A DNA stretch of 64,000 nt, from contig NZ_FOJI01000009.1 in NCBI RefSeq assembly GCF_900111235.1, positions 124,001-188,000 of the forward strand. Reading direction: 5' to 3'. The position numbers and the translations under genes were made by a program. The number at the start of each line of letters is the position of its first letter. Within the stretch, counting starts at the first letter, position 1. The notes beneath the pieces were generated by a model, which had not been told where the DNA came from, ran no database searches, and saw nothing but the letters and a program-made list of their open reading frames with translations. Positions 17,697 to 26,607 of this stretch are shown piece by piece. Source of the DNA: [Clostridium] fimetarium (lineage in GTDB: Bacteria; Bacillota; Clostridia; Lachnospirales; Lachnospiraceae).

Positions 17697-18464
17697 ATGG
17701 AAGATATGGGTAAGCTACAAAAACTATGTGACGAAATCGATGATTTGATAGAATCATGCGTTACTTATGATACTCCAGAATTTGTTGCATGGAAGACCCA
17801 AGTAACAAGATATTTGTCAAAACAATTTGGTGTAAAAAGTCCAGAAATGACTATTTTTGATAAACGACATTTTCACCCAGGTTCATGGACAAATGATAAT
17901 CAATTAATAGTTGCTTGTGAAAGAGATTTAAAAACTACAAAATTAGAATTCACTACATATCTTGAAGAAATGGTAACAGAAGATAATAATTACACTGAAA
18001 ATAAATCCAATGTAAAGACAAAAAAGGTTTTAAATGAAGTTTTCATAGTGCATGGTCATAATGGTGAACTAAAAGAAGCTATTGCACGTCTAATAGAAAA
18101 GCAAAATATTGTAGCAATTATTCTTAATGAACAAGCAAATCAGGGTAAGACTATTATAGAAAAATTTGAAGCTCATAGTAATGTCGGAGCTGCAATTGCT
18201 ATATTTACAGCAGATGATATTGGAAAAGCAAATTCTGAAACAGATTATAATAGTAGAGCAAGGCAAAATGTGGCTTTTGAAGCAGGATATTTTATGGGAA
18301 AACTGAATAGAAATAGAGTGGTTATAATTGCTGAAAAGGGATTAGAACTTCCCTCAGATTTGCAAGGTGTTGTTTATACAGATAAAGATAATTGGAGAGT
18401 TGAAGTGTTAAAGGAATTAAAAGCAATTGGATTTTCTATAGATTTCAATAAAATATTTGAATAA
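17697..18464 (+). CDS. TIR-like nucleotide-binding protein (PF10137 type)
   Basis: Residues about 112-240 of 255 match the TIR-like domain of predicted nucleotide-binding proteins: EVFIVHGHNGELKEAI, NQGKTIIEKFEAHS with the candidate catalytic Glu, AIAIFTADDIG, and ARQNVAFEAGYFMGKL. Related domains are NADase effectors in Pycsar and CBASS. The N-terminal ~100 residues are a helical region. No cyclase or CD-NTase is nearby, so it is not a standard Pycsar/CBASS set. A 205-residue partner with a hydrophobic C-terminus follows 23 bases later. The NADase role is inferred from family knowledge. Confidence 0.8.
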   Translation: MEDMGKLQKLCDEIDDLIESCVTYDTPEFVAWKTQVTRYLSKQFGVKSPEMTIFDKRHFHPGSWTNDNQLIVACERDLKTTKLEFTTYLEEMVTEDNNYTENKSNVKTKKVLNEVFIVHGHNGELKEAIARLIEKQNIVAIILNEQANQGKTIIEKFEAHSNVGAAIAIFTADDIGKANSETDYNSRARQNVAFEAGYFMGKLNRNRVVIIAEKGLELPSDLQGVVYTDKDNWRVEVLKELKAIGFSIDFNKIFE

Positions 18465-18487
18465 AAAAGGAAAGGTCAAATGATACT

Positions 18488-19105
18488 ATGGGGAAAATTG
18501 ATAATTTAGAAAATTACATCAAGCAATGTGATACTTGTATTGAAATGTGTCAAAGAGAAAATACAACAACGTATTCAAAAGAATTACAAGAAAATATAAT
18601 ATCTATTTATGCTGGAGAACTTCCTAATATTAGAGATGGTTTAGATAATTATAGCATGACTCATATGTATGATAATTCGCCAGTTGATTACATTGGAGAT
18701 ATCAAAAAAATAAAGGCTAAATTAATCAATTATAGAGATGATATTGAACTAAAAGAGCAGAAAGAAATTAGAGAATTTGAAGTATTAAAACTTAAACAAT
18801 CATCATTTAATATTAATAATCAAAATACAAGTACTAATACATTATCAACTACAATCAACATTACTATTGATATGGTTCAAGAAACCATTCAATCATTTCC
18901 AGATGATGTATTATCCGCCGAAGATAAAGAAGAATTAGAAGATAAGTTGGCTGGAATTGAAGCTATGGTAAACAAAAATGATAAAGATAAGATAAAACAG
19001 AAAATTGGTAATGTATTAAAGTTTGCGCTAGAGAAGGGAACTGACGTGGCTATTGCTATTTTACCTTATTTAGGAAAAGCTGCAGGAATAGCTTTGTTTC
19101 AGTGA
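18488..19105 (+). CDS. unknown protein with hydrophobic C-terminus, TIR partner
   Basis: The 205-residue protein starts with a helical, charged region, has an Asn/Thr-rich stretch near residues 115-130 (SFNINNQNTSTNTLSTTI), and ends with GTDVAIAILPYLGKAAGIAL, an amphipathic or membrane-inserting segment. I do not recognise a family. It is 23 bases behind the TIR-like gene behind AAAGGAAAGG, so it is probably co-expressed. It could sense the trigger or insert in the membrane. Confidence 0.6.
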   Translation: MGKIDNLENYIKQCDTCIEMCQRENTTTYSKELQENIISIYAGELPNIRDGLDNYSMTHMYDNSPVDYIGDIKKIKAKLINYRDDIELKEQKEIREFEVLKLKQSSFNINNQNTSTNTLSTTINITIDMVQETIQSFPDDVLSAEDKEELEDKLAGIEAMVNKNDKDKIKQKIGNVLKFALEKGTDVAIAILPYLGKAAGIALFQ

Positions 19106-19156
19106 TAAGAGGAGGAAGAGTTTAGAAAAACATGTTGAAAAAGGGGCATCAGTAAA

Positions 19157-19840
19157 ATGAGAGATATAGAGATAGAATTACATGATTTATTTAATAAATG
19201 GGAGAAAGAGCAGCTGAAAGCAGAGAATGTAAAAGATTTTTGGAGGGACGGGTTTACTGGTTATAAAACTCCAGAGAATGGGTATAAGTATATATTTATT
19301 TTAAAAGAAGCACATACTGATTTCTTAAAAGAAGAGAGTAAAGAAGAGCAAAATAAATGTAATAGTTGGATTAAGCATTTTATTAATAGTGATAAAATAA
19401 AAGGAAATTATAGAATGCTATCAATATTGTGCAATTTTGTGAAGTTTATAATGTATTATAATATAACTCATAATGATAATTATGTTGACTATAAAATATC
19501 TGAGCAGAGTAAATTATTAAATACCGAAGTTATTTCTAAAGTCGCATACATGAATATTAATAAAATGGGCGGTGGAAGTAGCTCAAATGATAATGAGATA
19601 ATTGAATATGCAAAAAAATATACTGACAATATCAAAAGTGAAATTGAAATATTATCGGAAAAATCGGATAATGAAAAGACATATATATTCATTGCTGGAA
19701 AAAATAAAAGAACAAAATATTTTGAGCAGATAGAAAGATTATTAAATTTAGATATGAACAAATATGAAGTTATAAATATTCATCATCCTTCATGCAGCTT
19801 TAAGTATACGGATAATATAAGGTACTATACTGAGATTTAA
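19157..19840 (+). CDS. unknown protein with a possible uracil-DNA-glycosylase-like fold
   Basis: The 227-residue protein shows YKYIFILKEAHTD early, VAYMNINKMGGGSSSNDNEI in the middle, and YIFIAGKNKRTKYFEQI followed by VINIHHPSCSFK at the end. The order (early strand-loop, central NxxK segment, late strand plus HPS) resembles UDG-superfamily enzymes, whose last motif is HPSxxS. This is pattern reading, not a clear match. It lies ahead of a winged-helix gene and an EndoIII-like glycosylase on the same strand. Confidence 0.5.
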   Translation: MRDIEIELHDLFNKWEKEQLKAENVKDFWRDGFTGYKTPENGYKYIFILKEAHTDFLKEESKEEQNKCNSWIKHFINSDKIKGNYRMLSILCNFVKFIMYYNITHNDNYVDYKISEQSKLLNTEVISKVAYMNINKMGGGSSSNDNEIIEYAKKYTDNIKSEIEILSEKSDNEKTYIFIAGKNKRTKYFEQIERLLNLDMNKYEVINIHHPSCSFKYTDNIRYYTEI

Positions 19841-19878
19841 GAGATAATTAAAAACAACACACAAAAGGGGATTTTGCT

Positions 19879-20124
19879 ATGAGTAAATATGGAGAGGGCC
19901 TGGGAATTGAATTAGTTAAAGCCGTAAATAAAGGTGAATTACTAGAACCCGTTACAACTAAGAAAATAAGAGAGTATTGTGAAGTGAAAAATTGGAAGCC
20001 TTCTAATAGTTATATAAATGTCTATTTAGCTAATACAGCCGCAGAAAACCACAGTCCTACATATAAGAAGTATTTTGAAAAAGTTGCAGATGGCGAGTAT
20101 GCAGTAACCAAAGAATACAGATAG
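19879..20124 (+). CDS. small winged-helix-like protein
   Basis: The 81-residue protein (GIELVKAVNKGELLEPVTTK, then IREYCEVKNWKPSNSYINVY) looks like a small helix-turn-helix or winged-helix domain. It begins behind AAAGGGGA and ends nine bases before the glycosylase start, so the two are translationally close. It may target the glycosylase to DNA. I do not recognise a named family. Confidence 0.6.
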   Translation: MSKYGEGLGIELVKAVNKGELLEPVTTKKIREYCEVKNWKPSNSYINVYLANTAAENHSPTYKKYFEKVADGEYAVTKEYR

Positions 20125-20132
20125 GAGTAAAG

Positions 20133-20870
20133 ATGGATAACAGGCAACTTTTGGATAATATAAAGACATACTTAGAAGATAATCAAATAGCTTATGGTAA
20201 TACATTTGTGTTAAATCAGGCAGATACAGAAAATACATTCTCCGATTATATTAGAGCTTTGATTTATTCATTGCTGAGTGCTAGAACGTCATGGAATAAA
20301 GTTGAAGCTAAATTGGCAGAAGTTGATGATTTATTCTTTCAATATGATAAAGATAAGATACTTGAACAAGACCAGGAATATTTTTATCAAGGTATTTTAC
20401 AACTGAGAATCGCCAGTCAAGTAACGCATAAGCAAATGAAGGTCTTACATAAGAATATTAGAACTTTTGAGACTATTGAGAATGATTATGACAGCTTAGA
20501 TAACTTTGTTAAAACTAGAAAACCTATTTATATTGCACATATGCTTTCTACTGATTTGCAATACAAATTAGACCAAGTAGGCTTACCACTAGCCTGTGAA
20601 CTGTTAAGAAATGTTGGCGTAGACTTGATTAAACCAGATGTACATATTTGCAGAATACTTGGTAAAGATAGACTGGGTTATTCTGAAAATCCAACTGCAA
20701 CTGAAATAGAAGCTTATGAAACGGCTGAGATATTACGTGCTGATACGGATTACCCATTAACTGTAATTGATAGTTTGCTTTGGAATTATTGCTCTAGGGG
20801 ATATGGAGAAGTCTGTGGAGCAACACCAAAATGTTATAAATGTGTGATTAAAGAAAGATGTAATAAATAA
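20133..20870 (+). CDS. HhH-GPD DNA glycosylase, EndoIII-like with 4Fe-4S motif
   Basis: The 245-residue protein contains SDYIRALIYSLLSARTSWNK (HhH-GPD N-terminal helices), LPLACELLRNVGVDLIKPDV near residues 152-171 with the conserved Asp, and four C-terminal cysteines spaced C-x5-C-x2-C-x5-C (CGATPKCYKCVIKERC), the iron-sulphur loop of endonuclease III. The usual catalytic Lys position seems replaced, suggesting a monofunctional glycosylase. Base-excision glycosylases are known to act in anti-phage defence against modified phage DNA; the operon setting fits such a role, but this is inference. Confidence 0.75.
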   Translation: MDNRQLLDNIKTYLEDNQIAYGNTFVLNQADTENTFSDYIRALIYSLLSARTSWNKVEAKLAEVDDLFFQYDKDKILEQDQEYFYQGILQLRIASQVTHKQMKVLHKNIRTFETIENDYDSLDNFVKTRKPIYIAHMLSTDLQYKLDQVGLPLACELLRNVGVDLIKPDVHICRILGKDRLGYSENPTATEIEAYETAEILRADTDYPLTVIDSLLWNYCSRGYGEVCGATPKCYKCVIKERCNK

Positions 20871-20964
20871 AAAGCAAGTATGGTTAATAAGTAAAATTGC
20901 TTATATTATTTAAAATATATGATATACTAATAAAAATAACAATTCGAAAGGGGATAATAATATA

Positions 20965-21876
20965 ATGCTTGAACCTATCACTGCAAAGAATAAGATTGAA
21001 GTTAAACCATCAGAAATAGGTGCCAATATATATGATTGGATTGAATTAATTATAGATATAAATGGAGTTACAGATAATGATATTATAACCTTGCAAAATG
21101 ATATAGACAGTATATTTATTAATAATAAAGATATGTATGTAAAAGAAGAAACTGGGTTAAATGAATTTGAAATAAATAATTATATTAAAAGAAATCTTGG
21201 AGAGATATCTCCTGCAGCTAAAAAACGTATGATTGAAAGAGATGTTGTTACCAGATACTCAGATATAGATAATTCTAGAATAGTTACTATTTCACGTGCA
21301 TACATAAGTGTGAAATTATTTTATGTAATCAATCATAAGCTAAAGGATAATATTGTGTTAATTCAAAGAATAAGTGAATGCTTTAACAAAATAGCATTTT
21401 ATGATATTCTAAGGGTTACTTTGATAAAAGTAAATAAAGTTGTATGTACTTCACTTTATAAATTATATCAATGTCTAAATAGATTTATGTTTGGTGATGT
21501 TGGATATAGCTTAAGCAGAAGAGGGAAAAAAGTTGATGTTGCATTTACAAGTGTAAATAGTGAGTTTGAATGTAATTTTAGTAACTATGTTATAAATAAA
21601 AGTATTAAGCAAGGTATGTTGAATGAAGATAAAAGAAAATTTGTTTATGAAGGAATATTGGGAATGCAAGGGTCGTATGAAAGTAATGCGTTTGAGGATG
21701 TTGAAGTTAATAAAAAATTTGTTGAATTAAATGATATGTTTTATTTGATTTTTCTTGAACATATAACGAGTTCTTTTTTACTTGATATGATAAATGGAGA
21801 AACAACAAAAGTGCTAAGGGGGTTCAAGAAAAATGGGATTAAACAACAACTGGGAAGAGATATCGAAAAGACCTGA
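20965..21876 (+). CDS. unknown protein, first gene of the 54 aa/MBL operon
   Basis: The 303-residue protein has no motif I recognise. It has an N-terminal basic/acidic mix, a central block IVTISRAYISVKLFYVINHK followed by an RIS-x-CFNKIAFYDILRV segment, and a C-terminal hydrophobic FYLIFLEHITSSFLLDMI. The layout recalls the TIGR04255 group, but weakly. Its end overlaps a small gene (21833-21997), which is followed by an MBL-fold gene, so the three form an operon. AAAGGGG precedes the ATG. Confidence 0.6.
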   Translation: MLEPITAKNKIEVKPSEIGANIYDWIELIIDINGVTDNDIITLQNDIDSIFINNKDMYVKEETGLNEFEINNYIKRNLGEISPAAKKRMIERDVVTRYSDIDNSRIVTISRAYISVKLFYVINHKLKDNIVLIQRISECFNKIAFYDILRVTLIKVNKVVCTSLYKLYQCLNRFMFGDVGYSLSRRGKKVDVAFTSVNSEFECNFSNYVINKSIKQGMLNEDKRKFVYEGILGMQGSYESNAFEDVEVNKKFVELNDMFYLIFLEHITSSFLLDMINGETTKVLRGFKKNGIKQQLGRDIEKT

Positions 21877-21997
21877 AAAGAAAGTTGAGATATCAAATTT
21901 TAAGGTTAGTGAAAAATGTAATAATGCAATAAAAAGGGAAAATGTTACTGATGTGTATAAATTAAATAATATTATGCGATTTAATCAAAAAGGATAG
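21833..21997 (+). CDS. 54-residue protein between the unknown and MBL genes
   Basis: ATG 21833 opens a 54-residue frame (MGLNNNWEEISKRPEKKVEI at the start, IMRFNQKG at the end) that overlaps the upstream gene by 44 bases and stops three bases before the MBL start. GGGGG is eight bases ahead of the ATG. The tight overlaps on both sides support a real gene. The protein is charged and probably a small partner; I recognise no family. Confidence 0.6.
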   Translation: MGLNNNWEEISKRPEKKVEISNFKVSEKCNNAIKRENVTDVYKLNNIMRFNQKG

Positions 21998-22000
21998 CTA

Positions 22001-22993
22001 ATGAGGAATAGAAAATTTACTTTTTTAGATGAGATTCAAGATTTATATATATCAATATATTTAATTGGCTACGAAGTAGAAGGGGAAAGTTGTATATTTA
22101 TTTTACATACTAAAGTCCCTGAGAAAAAAATATTATATTCGATAGTAATTGATTGTTATGAAAACACTGAAAGTAATTGTACAATTGATATTTTAGAAAA
22201 ACTAGAGTTAAAAAATAAACTAGATATGCTTATATGGACACATCCACATGATGACCATACAATAGGGTTAAATAAAATTATAAAAAGATATTGTGATAAA
22301 AACACTAAAATTATTACTTCAAATATATTAAATCACCCTAATGGTTATTCTGATATTTGTATAGAATTAGCAAACCAGATTAATTCAAAATGTTATAATA
22401 AATCTAAAAATAGGTGGAATGTGAATTCCGCTGCGAATTTAGGATATGGTTTACAAACGATAGAATTTACGAATGCAAGTGGTTTAATTAATAATATGAA
22501 AATTAAATGTATATCACCAGTTTCTGAAATTGGACTTGTACAAGGATTAAACAAAAAAGTGGATTTGAATAAAATATCAATAGGGATAATTATACAAATT
22601 GAAAGAAATGAAAATAGGCTTAATTTTATGTTCACAGGGGATATGGATAAGCAAACAATTGCAGCAATTGTAAATGAGCAAGAAGATGAAGAAATTCCGT
22701 TTGTATATAATTTAATAAAATTGCCACATCATGGTAGTACATATTCTAGTAATTTGGTTAATTTATTAAGAAAGGAAAGTAGGTCGGAATTAGCGGTTAC
22801 AACCGTTTTTAAAAAAGATTCGCTACCTACAAAAGATGCAATAGATATATATAAAGATTATTTCGAAGATATCAGATGTACTTCAAGTCCTTTTGATAGA
22901 TTATGGGGCACTGGAATGATTAAAGTTGAATATGACATCGGTTTAGAAAAGTCAGAAGTTAATACATATGGAACTGCAAATAAAATTTGTTGA
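22001..22993 (+). CDS. metallo-beta-lactamase-fold hydrolase (ComEC-like)
   Basis: The 330-residue protein carries HPHDDH at residues 81-86, FTGDMD near 210 and LPHHGST near 241. This is the zinc-ligand set of the MBL domain found in ComEC/Rec2-like hydrolases, which act on nucleic acids or phosphodiesters. There is no membrane segment, so it is cytosolic. It is the last gene of the operon and is followed by a strong bidirectional terminator. A defence effector role is plausible from position only. Confidence 0.8.
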   Translation: MRNRKFTFLDEIQDLYISIYLIGYEVEGESCIFILHTKVPEKKILYSIVIDCYENTESNCTIDILEKLELKNKLDMLIWTHPHDDHTIGLNKIIKRYCDKNTKIITSNILNHPNGYSDICIELANQINSKCYNKSKNRWNVNSAANLGYGLQTIEFTNASGLINNMKIKCISPVSEIGLVQGLNKKVDLNKISIGIIIQIERNENRLNFMFTGDMDKQTIAAIVNEQEDEEIPFVYNLIKLPHHGSTYSSNLVNLLRKESRSELAVTTVFKKDSLPTKDAIDIYKDYFEDIRCTSSPFDRLWGTGMIKVEYDIGLEKSEVNTYGTANKIC

Positions 22994-22999
22994 GATTAA

Positions 23000-23057
23000 G
23001 AGTTTACATAAATAAAAAGGCTATGTTTTTCCATAGCTTTTTTATTTATGTAAACTT
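23000..23057. terminator. long inverted repeat, bidirectional terminator
   Basis: AGTTTACATAAATAAAAA continuing into GGCTATG pairs with CATAGCTTTTTT and TTATTTATGTAAACT: a stem of about 24 bases with a five-base loop. A T run and an A run make it work in both directions. Confidence 0.9.
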
Positions 23058-23144
23058 GTTGTCATAGTTGAATAATAAATATTCAATTGCTATTATTCAG
23101 ATAACCGAATATAATTAAAACATAATTTTAAAGGAGGTTTTGTT

Positions 23145-23321
23145 ATGGAATATATGACCACAACAGAAATATCCAGTGCCTGGGGAATATCGGCACGAAG
23201 AGTAGCAGTCCTTTGTAAACAGAACCGAATCGAGGGTGTGATTATGAAAGGCAAGACATGGTTAATACCATCGAGCGCCATTAAACCAGATGATTATAGA
23301 AGAAAAGATACTGTAAAGTAA
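23145..23321 (+). CDS. small helix-turn-helix DNA-binding protein
   Basis: The 58-residue product (MEYMTTTEISSAWGISARRV then AVLCKQNRIEG and KGKTWLIPSSA) is a MerR/excisionase-like helix-turn-helix domain. AAGGAGG is a strong ribosome site. It lies 31 bases ahead of hsdR, a common place for such proteins in Firmicutes type I systems, and may regulate the operon. Confidence 0.75.
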   Translation: MEYMTTTEISSAWGISARRVAVLCKQNRIEGVIMKGKTWLIPSSAIKPDDYRRKDTVK

Positions 23322-23351
23322 CAATACAATAATATTTATGGGGGTGTAGTA

Positions 23352-26300
23352 TTGAATAATTTCGAGTTTCTAAAAGAAAAATGGCCAGAATTATCAAATC
23401 TAGGTGCATTAGCAGAAAAGTATATTTATACAGATTCTAATACATCATTAATTAAGCAGGGTATGATATCAGAGCTTTTAGTTAAGTATATGCTTGCTTA
23501 CGATGGATTACAGGAACCAAGCTATGATAATACTCACGCTAATAGAATCAATATATTAAGAGGAAATGATTTATTGCCAAAAGAAATTGACAATACAATT
23601 AAAGTAATCAGGCTATCTAGAAATGATGCAACTCATAATGGAACAGAGTCTAAAGAAAAAGCGTTGTCAAATATACAATTGCTTTTTGAACTTTGTGTTT
23701 GGTTTATGCAGACCTATGGCGATTATACCTTTGAGTCAACAGAATATATGGTGCCAGAAGAGAATCATATAACTGTTGAAGAACTAGCAAAACAGAATAT
23801 GGAATTAGAGGCAAATAATAAAATCCTTGCGTTAGAGCTTTTGGAAATTCAAAAGAGCGGAAAAGCATCAAGTAACCGTAGAGCAATAGCTTATAAAAAA
23901 GCTATTAATGTTAAACTAACAGAAGCACAGACAAGAGAAATCATTGATGAACAGCTGCGAAATGTTGGTTGGGAAGTGGACACGGCTTCTATTCGATATT
24001 CAAAAGGAACTAGACCACAAAAGAATCATAATTATGCAATAGCAGAATGGCCAACTGATTCTAAAGTTTGTGTGGGCGGTTTTGCTGATTATGCTTTTTT
24101 TGTTGGAGAACAAATGGTTGGCGTTGTTGAAGCAAAGAGAAAGCATTCAAATGTATCGTCGGTTATTGATGGACAGTGTAAAGATTATGCACTTCATATA
24201 AAAAAAGAACATGAGCAGTATGTAATAAAGGAATTTGGAAATTATAAGGTACCATTTTTATATGCCACAAATGGAAGACCCTATTTAAAACAATATGAAG
24301 AAATGTCAGGTATTTGGTTCTTAGATGTAAGAGAAACATATAACAGACCGAAACCTTTGTCAGGATGGCCAAGCCCTGATGGACTTATACAAGATTTAGA
24401 GAAAGATATAGAAGAGGCAAATAAGAAACTTCAAAGTACAGGTTATGAAGTGCTAGAAGACCCTGATGGACTAAATTTAAGATATTATCAGATTGATGCA
24501 ATTAAGGCAGCTGAAGCAGCAATTGAAAATAATGCATCTAATGTTTTATTAGCAATGGCAACAGGAACTGGAAAAACTAGAACTGTTCTTGGGATGATAT
24601 ACAGATTTCTTGATGCAAACAGGTTTAAAAGAATCTTATATATGGTAGACAGAACTGCTTTAGGGGACCAGACATTAGATACCTTCAAAGAAGTGAAACT
24701 AAAAGATTTACTAACGTTAAATCAAATATACGATGTAAAAGAATTAGTAGAAAAGAGCTTTGAAAAGGATACAAGGGTTCAAATCGCAACGGTACAAAGC
24801 CTTGTGAAGCGCATTATGTATAATGATGGAGCTATGCCTGGAGTTTCTGATTATGACCTTATTATTGTAGACGAAGCTCATAGAGGATATATATTAGACA
24901 AAGAGCTTAGCGATGACGAAGTTTTATACAGAAATCAGGATGATTTCAGAAGTAAATATAGAGCTGTAATTGATTATTTTGATGCTGTTAAAATTGCTCT
25001 TACTGCAACTCCAGCGCTTAATACTACACAGATATTTGGAAAGCCAGTATATTCTTATGATTACCGTACGGCAGTTGTAGATGGATTCTTAGTTGACCAT
25101 GATGCACCACATTTGATTAAGACAAAATTAAGTGAAGACGGTATTGTATTTGCGGTTGGTGATACTCCACCGATATATGACCCTATAACAAATGTCATTA
25201 CAAACAGTGATGAATTGGAAGACGAATTAAAATTTGATGTTGAAGACTTTAATAGACGAGTATTATCAGAGAGCTTTAATGAAACAGTTTTAAAAGAAAT
25301 TGCTAAAGACATTGACCCAAATGAGAGTGGTAAAACGCTCATATTTGCTGTAGATGATTCACATGCTGATACTATTGTTAAAATACTCAAAAAGATTTAT
25401 ACAGACCAGGGTGTTGATGAGAATGCAATCATGAAAATTACCGGTTCTATAGAAAATGGTAATAAGAAAAAAATAGGTACTGCAATTAAAAGGTTTAAAA
25501 ATGAGGCATATCCTAGCATAGTTGTAACTGTTGATTTGCTTAGTACAGGAATTGATGTTGAAGAGATTACAACGATTGTATTTATGAGAAGAATTCGTTC
25601 AAGAATACTTTTTGAGCAGATGATGGGACGAGCAACTAGATTATGTCCTGAAATAGGAAAAACACATTTTGAAATATATGATGCGGTCGGTGTATACAAT
25701 GCATTGCTTCCAGTATCCACAATGAAACCAGTAGTAGCAAATCCATCAGAGACATTTCAAAACTTAATAGATGGATTCGATGCTTTAGAATCTGGTAAAT
25801 CAAGACAAAATCAGATAGATATTATTATTGCTAAGATGCGTAGAAATAAGAATAAAATGAATGATAATTACAGAGAACAGTTTAACGTACTAACAGGTTC
25901 TGATTCACCAGAAGCATTTATTGAAGCTATTTCAAAAATGTCAACGGACCAAGCGGCAGAAGTAATTAAGAATAGTAGCAAAGCATTTGAATATATGACT
26001 AATGAATTTCACGAAAGACCAAAATTTATAAGTAATGTAGCTGATGAGTTGCGAGAACATGTAAGAGGATATGGCAAAGCAAAAAATCCAGAAGATTATT
26101 TGACAGAATTTAAAAAGTTTGTTGAAACACATTTGAATGAAATAGCTGCTTTGAATATAGTTACAGCAAGGCCAAAAGAGCTTACAAGAGAATCTTTAAA
26201 GGCTTTGAAGTTAGAACTTGAACGTAATGATTATAGTGAAACCATGTTAAGAACTGCATGGAAGGAAATGACCAATCAAGATATTATGGCAGATATTATA

Positions 26301-26588
26301 AGCTTCATTCGTCAGAAATCATTAGGAGATGCTCTCATAAGTAAAGAAGAGCGTATTAAGAATGCGATAGCAAAGACAAAGGTTGTACATACAGAGTTGA
26401 CAAAGGTTCAGATAAATTGGCTCGATAGGGTAGAACAGCAGTTGCTACAAGAAACAGTATTAAGTAAAGAAACATTTGATGCAGCTGCCTTTAAGAATAA
26501 AGGCGGATATAAAGCTGTCAACAAGGCATTTGGAGAAAAACTGGATATGTTTATTGATGAAATTAATAATAATATGTATACCGCGTAA
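23352..26588 (+). CDS. hsdR: type I restriction endonuclease, R subunit
   Basis: The 1078-residue protein begins with a DUF4145-like region (NEFEFLKEKWPELSN type, residues 1-130). A nuclease domain follows with GFADYAFFVGEQMVGVVEAK (PD-(D/E)xK) near 250, then a helicase with MATGTGKT near 401 and DEAH near 505, and a C-terminal domain of the EcoEI type. It cuts DNA after ATP-driven translocation together with HsdM and HsdS. Start is TTG 23352, behind GGGGGTG. Length is normal. Confidence 0.95.
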   Translation: MNNFEFLKEKWPELSNLGALAEKYIYTDSNTSLIKQGMISELLVKYMLAYDGLQEPSYDNTHANRINILRGNDLLPKEIDNTIKVIRLSRNDATHNGTESKEKALSNIQLLFELCVWFMQTYGDYTFESTEYMVPEENHITVEELAKQNMELEANNKILALELLEIQKSGKASSNRRAIAYKKAINVKLTEAQTREIIDEQLRNVGWEVDTASIRYSKGTRPQKNHNYAIAEWPTDSKVCVGGFADYAFFVGEQMVGVVEAKRKHSNVSSVIDGQCKDYALHIKKEHEQYVIKEFGNYKVPFLYATNGRPYLKQYEEMSGIWFLDVRETYNRPKPLSGWPSPDGLIQDLEKDIEEANKKLQSTGYEVLEDPDGLNLRYYQIDAIKAAEAAIENNASNVLLAMATGTGKTRTVLGMIYRFLDANRFKRILYMVDRTALGDQTLDTFKEVKLKDLLTLNQIYDVKELVEKSFEKDTRVQIATVQSLVKRIMYNDGAMPGVSDYDLIIVDEAHRGYILDKELSDDEVLYRNQDDFRSKYRAVIDYFDAVKIALTATPALNTTQIFGKPVYSYDYRTAVVDGFLVDHDAPHLIKTKLSEDGIVFAVGDTPPIYDPITNVITNSDELEDELKFDVEDFNRRVLSESFNETVLKEIAKDIDPNESGKTLIFAVDDSHADTIVKILKKIYTDQGVDENAIMKITGSIENGNKKKIGTAIKRFKNEAYPSIVVTVDLLSTGIDVEEITTIVFMRRIRSRILFEQMMGRATRLCPEIGKTHFEIYDAVGVYNALLPVSTMKPVVANPSETFQNLIDGFDALESGKSRQNQIDIIIAKMRRNKNKMNDNYREQFNVLTGSDSPEAFIEAISKMSTDQAAEVIKNSSKAFEYMTNEFHERPKFISNVADELREHVRGYGKAKNPEDYLTEFKKFVETHLNEIAALNIVTARPKELTRESLKALKLELERNDYSETMLRTAWKEMTNQDIMADIISFIRQKSLGDALISKEERIKNAIAKTKVVHTELTKVQINWLDRVEQQLLQETVLSKETFDAAAFKNKGGYKAVNKAFGEKLDMFIDEINNNMYTA

Positions 26589-26607
26589 CTAAAGGAGATT
26601 TATAAAA

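Noticed and set aside
17697-18464. Pycsar or CBASS system
   Set aside because: The TIR-like domain fits these effectors, but no cyclase or CD-NTase gene is within the window.
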